DNA of 64,000 nt from Planoprotostelium fungivorum (Eukaryota > Evosea > Variosea > Cavosteliida > Cavosteliaceae). Where the stretch lies: the NCBI GenBank assembly GCA_003024175.1, contig MDYQ01000020.1:186001-250000 (forward strand), in the 5' to 3' direction. This document shows positions 58,965-64,000 of the stretch, in pieces. The stretch's first letter is position 1; each line of letters starts with the position of its first letter. The position numbers and the translations under genes are program-made. The notes beneath the pieces were generated by a model. It made no database searches. It saw only the letters and a program-made list of their open reading frames with translations, and had not been told where the DNA came from.

Positions 58965-59469
58965 AAGAGGAGACAGCTCAATCGGGGCTGAGCCAGCTAG
59001 AGAACAAGATCTACATCAGTTTCAAGTGAAGTGAAGGCTCTCGACTGAGAATGTAATACAGCTTTGTACTTAGTCTATTGAATGTGGAGTATCACCTTGT
59101 GTGTGCGAAATGGAGACGATGATCGGCATGGGCTCATGTTCCATGAGATGATCCAAGTCTTCCATTCCAGTAAATACATGACACTACCATGGAAACTCAT
59201 GTCCATCTTACGTGTTGTGTATTATGTTTCATCTGCTTCTCTTTGGACAGAGATGAAAGAGGGAGTACCAAGTGAATTGAACAGAATCACAATGAGAGCT
59301 TGTTGTCTATGCAATTTATATGAAAGAGGGAGACACAATCACAAATGTTTCAGAGCGGTAATAGTATCTGAGATGAATAGATTTCCGTGGGTATTCCACT
59401 CGAACAGTGGGCACAAGATCGCAGAGGAACAACATCAACACGAACATCCACAACCTACGCACGTTATAA
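58965..59469. other. Gene-free interval
   Basis: The plus frame at 59082-59531 is open but its protein shows no recognisable motif and overlaps the LCAT-like start in another frame. It is taken as upstream DNA. Confidence 0.45.
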
Positions 59470-61598
59470 ATGCATGTATCAGAACATTCGAAACGCATTC
59501 CACTCGTCTTCGTACCAGGAGTGAAAGGTAGCTCATTGCAAGATGCTGAAGGAAGGAAGGTTTGGATCACTCCACGACAGGTGATTCCATCAGCTCATGT
59601 TATCGTCTCGTGAGATGTATAAAACTGAGCTGCATCGTAGGCTTTTGGACAAAATCCAAGACATTGTCAGGCATTAGATCTTCCTCTTCACTGGTATGAA
59701 GTCAACAACGACCCAGAGGACCCTGATGGACATCTTCGTTACAGACAAATGACCGATGGAATCCAACCACGAAAACCCATCTCGAAGGTGATTCGACCAT
59801 CTCGTCACAGGTTCACCTCTTAGAATAGGTCGCTAAGTTTCACATCTACGGTCACTGGCTCAAGGTCGCTCGAAAGATCGACAGACCATACTACGAGGTG
59901 AAGTCACAAATGAACATCCTCCACTGACATTCTTCAGTTCGCTTATGACTGGAGACGTGATCTCAACGAAGGTGAGATGGATATCGACATCACATCCAGA
60001 TTGACACAACACCGACAGCGAGTCACAACCTCATCAAATTCTTAGAACCCATTGTGGCTCAACACGGACCCGTTCAAGTGAGAAGACACGATCCATCGAG
60101 GTGCATAATATCCATATGATGCAGATCGTATGTCACAGCATGGGCGGTCTCGTTGTCTTCGCCGCGTTGAACGATCCAAAGACAGTCAAGATGTTCCACA
60201 ACGTTATTTTTGCGGGCACTCCATTCAGTCAAGAGATAGGTTTCCTCTTCGACATGCACGTCGGCGTCCCGAACGGTATCGTGTTTCATCATATCGCGAA
60301 GACTCATGCATCCTCTAGGTTTCAACAATCAAATCTTAGACCCGAAGGTGAGATGTCTAAAGACGACGGCGATGATGATCTCATGTTCCACGAGGTTCTA
60401 TTCACGTGTGCCTCCGGTTCTGTCTTTTATCCTTTCCACGATAACCCGAAAGTTTTCATTCGAAAAGATCAAGTCCAACATGAGAGGAGGAGACCAGAGC
60501 CAGACGAAGACCACACGACATTCTTGAGTGACGAAGAGATTAGACATCACAAGCAGGTGAGAGACTCATGATGTCGCTGTTGGATGGGTGAGTGAGAAAT
60601 TGACTCGTTGTAGTTTCTCGAAGATCATCCTGATTTAACGGTGTTTGATATCGATTTTTACGATCCGAACGATTGGAGGGAATTCAAGATCGGTGAGAAC
60701 ATCATCAGACGTTGCATCATGAGTCCATGTCATCTCGTACATTGCGTTCAACTGTGATCATGTGACATCACATGATAATGTCATCGCATGATGTCACCAC
60801 AGACATCTGATGAGAGAGAAGGAATTTTCTCGATGGAATATCAGAACATGAACTTCAAGCTCCCCCCCGGAGCCAGACAAGAAGACCTGGAGGCCGTCAT
60901 CAATTCCCACATGCAACACGCCATGTACCAAGGCGTACATTTTCGCAATCGCATCAAGTTCAATCCAAAGGTACTTCCTCTCCTCTTCTCTCTTTCATCA
61001 TCATCATCTGATCTCTCGTCTGATGTCTCATGCTCATCTCTCATCTGGTGTCTCATCTCAAACAGGTAGAATACCCACCGATGGCCATGCTACACAACAC
61101 CACCCACGAGACATTCGCCAGAGGTAATTCAACATCGAATGACCCTACTCACCCGTTCAGTCCTCCGTGACGGTCCCAAATCCGTTCGAGGCTTCGATTT
61201 TGAGACTCTGCCGAAGACGACTGGAGACATTCGAGTCTCCGCTGCATCGACGACACTGCCGAGAGGTCTGTCATCTTCTTCATCTCATGAGACTCATCGC
61301 GGACAGGTGTACCGTTTGATGTCTATGAGACGGAGAACGAGCACGCTTACTTGTTAGATGATCCCATCGTGTGGAAGATCATGGATCGCATGAACGATTT
61401 TAACGGTGACCCGGAGTGGTTCCACAGGACGAAGATCACCTTTGTCAGGAAACAGGTGAGTTCATTATCACCATCATCACCGATGGACAATGTGATACGT
61501 GCATGCAAACGTGGAAGACACCGATGATTCATGACGAACAGGTGGACGGAAAGCCAATCGTCACTCGCCACCACGAGCACGTCATCAGAGTCTTGTAG
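59470..61598 (+). CDS. LCAT/PDAT-like lipid acyltransferase or phospholipase
   Basis: Enzymes of the lecithin:cholesterol acyltransferase family move or release acyl chains with a Ser-Asp-His triad. ATG 59470 gives MHVSEHSKRIPLVFVPGVKG (the family's PGxxGS-like entry), WITPRQ, WLKVARKIDRPYYEFAYDWR RDLNEG (matching A-Y-D-W-R), and IVCHSMGGLVVFAALNDP with the nucleophile Ser. FAGTPFSQEIGFLFD follows. Later exons (MLHNTTHETFARVLRDGPKS; EHAYLLDDPIVWKIMDRMND) should hold the Asp and His, though I cannot place them with certainty. It stops at 61598 (HHEHVIRVL). No signal peptide is visible, so it is probably intracellular. It has about 13 short introns. Confidence 0.78.
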
Positions 61599-61858
61599 AC
61601 CATCTCATCGCATGAGATCGAATAAACGAAAACCCCGAATGCCCTCTATACATAGAACGCGATACCATCTATGACACGCAGGCATCTCATTGAAAGCTGG
61701 AAGACGTGAGCACCAGCGGTAGCTGATGTCTAAGGTGTGGCTCAGGTGAGAGAACCCGAAGAAGAAGGTCCGCGAGAGTGACAAGGAGGAGAAGACAGAG
61801 GGGAGGATTCGAACGCGATTCGTGTGGTAGGAGAATCATTTACAAACTCGTCTACACG

Positions 61859-63336
61859 ATGAGAACGACCTTTCTACTCGTAGCGCTCGTCGCTGCTGCC
61901 TTCGTTTCCGCACAGAACTGTGCTAATGATGGTTGTGGTAACGATGGAGGTGGCTGCTGCAGGTGAGATGCCGATTCGAGTCGTTCTCATTCTGATCCTC
62001 TTCTCAGTCAGTACGGATACTGTGGAACCACCGCCGATTACTGCGATAGGAACAACGGCTGCCAGTGAGTCCTCCATCTTGCAAATCTCATGCTGAATGG
62101 TTTAGATCTGGCTGCTGGGGAGACAACAACGGAGGAGGAGACAACAACAACTACGGAACCATCGACGATGGAGACAGAGCTGGACAGGATCTGCCTAACA
62201 TGCCCGTCAAAGCTTCCAGCGCTCAGGACTGCCAGAAGCAGTGCCACGATAACTCTGCCTGTGTCGCTTTCGCTTATGACTCCTGCGGTAACGTGTGAGT
62301 GTCCTCGATCATATGATTTATGGACTTCATCTCATCTTCGGGCAGTAACTGCTGGTTGAAGAGCGGCTCCCCCGGTAAGGTCGACAGCAGCTGCCGCAAG
62401 AGTGGACAGATCACCGGACGTGATAATGGAGGTAACAACGGAGGCAACAACGGAGGCAACAACGGAACCCTCACCTGGAAGAACGTCATCTACATCATGC
62501 AAGCCGTAGACTGGAACAACAATGGAAAGTCTCTCAATGTTCCCGGCCACAGCCCCGTCTCATCTGGCTACAACGTCATCAATCTCGCCTTCTACGACTC
62601 CGTCAACGGTGCCGGCGAGATGGCTCAAACATGGGCCCAACTCAGCTCTGGAGACAGAAACAGCTACCTCGATGCCTACCACAAGGCCGGCATGAAGGTC
62701 CTCGTCTCCCTCTTTGGAGGTGCCGATGGCAACCCCTCCCGTCTCAACCCCAAAGATTTCGCCAACCAGGTCGTCGGCTGGGTCAAACAGAACAAATTGG
62801 ACGGTGTCGATGTGGACTACGAAGATGAGAACTCGTTCGGCCAGGGAAGAGGAGCACAGTGGGTCATCTCCTTGACAAAGACTCTCCGCGCCGGTCTCCC
62901 CAGACCTTACCTCATCACGCATGCACCTCAAGGCCCTCACTTCAGCTACGGTACCTTCCAAGACAACGCTTACATCACCATCAACCAGCAGGCCGGAGAC
63001 CTCATCGACTGGTACAACATCCAGTACTACAACAACGGCGGGTACGACAACTGCAACGACCTCATGTTCAACCGAAACGGTTACGGAGACAAGTCATCTG
63101 TTATGGAGATCCACCAGCAGCTCAACATCCCCACCTCTAAGCTCGTCGTTGGTAAGCCCGTCGGCACCAAGTCCAGAAACGACGCCGACAACGGCTTCAT
63201 GGACATCAACACTTTGGTGGGATGCATCCAGCAGGCCAAGGGAAAGGGATACAGCAACGGAGGCATCATGGGCTGGGAGTTGTTCTACGACCAGAACGGA
63301 AACTGGGGAAACACTGCTCCCAACGCTTGGAAGTGA
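61859..63336 (+). CDS. Secreted GH18 chitinase with hevein-like chitin-binding domain
   Basis: ATG 61859 reads MRTTFLLVALVAAAFVSAQ, a signal peptide. A Cys-rich type-1 chitin-binding domain follows across two introns (CGNDGGGCC, SQYGYCGTTADYC, GCW), then a PAN/apple-like segment (SAQDCQKQCHDNSACVAFAY) and Gly/Asn repeats (DNGGNNGGNNGGNNG). The GH18 barrel has KVLVSLFGGADGN and LDGVDVDYEDENSFGQG, the D-G-x-D-x-D-x-E signature with the catalytic Glu intact, and ends IMGWELFYDQNGNWG. It should cleave chitin from fungal or bacterial-associated prey or remodel cyst walls. Introns interrupt only the N-terminal third; the barrel is one exon to 63336. Confidence 0.93.
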
Positions 63337-63795
63337 TTTCACTCAATACACCACGGATCGTTCTTCTGTCTCTTCTTGTGTTCTCTTGGTGGACTGGAAT
63401 GTTGACGTGTCATCTCAGGAGGATTGAAATGCGCGGTCATTCCTCGAATCGATACGTTCTCCGTGTACTCCACTTGTATGGCGAACCGAGAGACGAGTCC
63501 TGAATGTAAGGATCACATCGTCGAGCCAGAATGTGACGTTGCTGACATCAGTGAGCTCGACACGGGCACTCCGTTTGTGTAGACCTGCGTGGCGTCACAA
63601 GTCTGTTCCACGATGAACTCATCCATCTCACGTCATACTGTCCCTGCTGAACACCGACATGGAGGTAGCCATCGGCCATTCTATCTTGTTGGAACGCTCA
63701 ATCGAGGAATGCTGGACCAGAGAACTTGGTGCCCGTCGGAACATAGGTAGGGATACCACTAGGGCGTCGGACCACGTCATCAGCGCCACAACGGC
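63337..63795. other. Interval before the F-box gene
   Basis: It has no supported gene; it holds the chitinase 3' region and the likely F-box promoter. A plus frame at 63659-63795 runs in frame into the F-box ORF, so an upstream start (MEVAIGHSILLERS) cannot be excluded. Confidence 0.45.
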
Positions 63796-63991
63796 GATGC
63801 TGGCTGTCTTACCAGCGGAGTTATGGAGTCACATCTTTCAATTTGCGGAGAGGGGAGATCGAGTGGCATGGATGAGAGTCAATCGGACCGCCATTACAAC
63901 GATGCTGCTCTCCGATCGGCCGTCAAACATGGACAAACAGATGTGGACAGACAATCATGTCACTCAACTTACCCTCTATAGGTCGTTCTGA
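63796..63991 (+). CDS. F-box protein, N-terminal part at window edge
   Basis: ATG 63796 gives MLAVLPAELWSHIFQFAERG and RVAWMRVNRTAI, a good match to the F-box (L-P-x-E-L-x-x-x-I-F-x-x-x-x-x-x-D-x-x-x-x-x-x-V-x-R), which recruits Skp1 in SCF ubiquitin ligases. The visible frame stops at 63991 after TLYRSF, but CTCTATAGG just before it may be a splice acceptor, so the gene may continue beyond the window. The substrate-binding region is not seen. Confidence 0.6.
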
Positions 63992-64000
63992 GCCTCCTTG

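Noticed and set aside
59082-59531. Plus-strand 149-residue ORF before the LCAT-like gene
   Set aside because: It overlaps the LCAT-like first exon in another frame; the LCAT frame carries the family motif VFVPGVKGSS, while this one has no motif.

Overview
The window is nuclear DNA of a unicellular eukaryote. Nearly every gene is cut by very short GT-AG introns (about 25-120 nt, many near 38-50 nt), genes are packed on both strands with tiny gaps, and base composition is near 50% GC. Gene content (p24/TMED, Vps55, cohesin Scc3, TFIP11, a KN-type homeobox, a fungal-type Zn2Cys6 factor with a PAS-like region, receptor-kinase-like proteins, class III cyclase, secreted glucanases and a chitinase) fits a free-living, microbe-eating amoebozoan. 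A protosteloid amoeba of the Protostelium/Planoprotostelium kind is my best guess. This is inference from gene style, not from a database match.

Layout. 1-5 kb: a low-content left end with a purine tract, then a TFIP11-like splicing factor (minus) divergent from a p24 cargo receptor (plus). 5.2-10.9 kb: one long receptor gene with a plant-type LRR ectodomain, a GAIN/GPS-like juxtamembrane module, one membrane helix and a kinase-like domain that lacks its catalytic motifs. 11-19 kb: a disordered stretch with a tandem duplication, a truncated Scc3 gene containing an assembly N flanked by near-duplicate sequence, a small F-box protein, and a decayed array of one-exon-per-repeat RI-type LRRs ending beside a 73 bp foldback element. 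19-22.7 kb: uncharacterised ORFs and a 1.75 kb non-autonomous DNA transposon with terminal inverted repeats. 22.7-35.9 kb: three copies of a secreted GH5 exo-beta-1,3-glucanase. Copies 1 and 2 form the arms of a 1.7 kb inverted repeat around a cupin gene, an unknown gene and a second receptor-like pseudokinase with a beta-helix ectodomain.

36-64 kb is dense housekeeping and regulatory DNA: Vps55, a small membrane protein, ammonium transporter, epoxide hydrolase, a large uncharacterised protein with an IPT/TIG-like segment, a two-helix receptor cyclase, a Zn2Cys6 factor, aldo/keto reductase, a fatty acid hydroxylase/sterol desaturase-family enzyme, an unusual TALE homeobox protein, a twin-Cx9C protein, a nuclear-looking protein, an LCAT-like acyltransferase, a GH18 chitinase with an N-terminal chitin-binding domain, and an F-box protein at the right edge.

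The most notable signals are (1) the LRR-GPS-TM-pseudokinase receptor; (2) a second, unrelated receptor pseudokinase with chlamydial-Pmp-like GGA repeats; (3) a palindrome, TCTACAACGTTGTAGA, and its half-sites, strongly clustered at 40.9-60.6 kb and placed just inside intron ends; and (4) a homeodomain that has lost its invariant Asn51. The glucanases and chitinase suggest secreted enzymes for digesting fungal or cyst walls. No viral elements, tRNA, rRNA or CRISPR were recognised.
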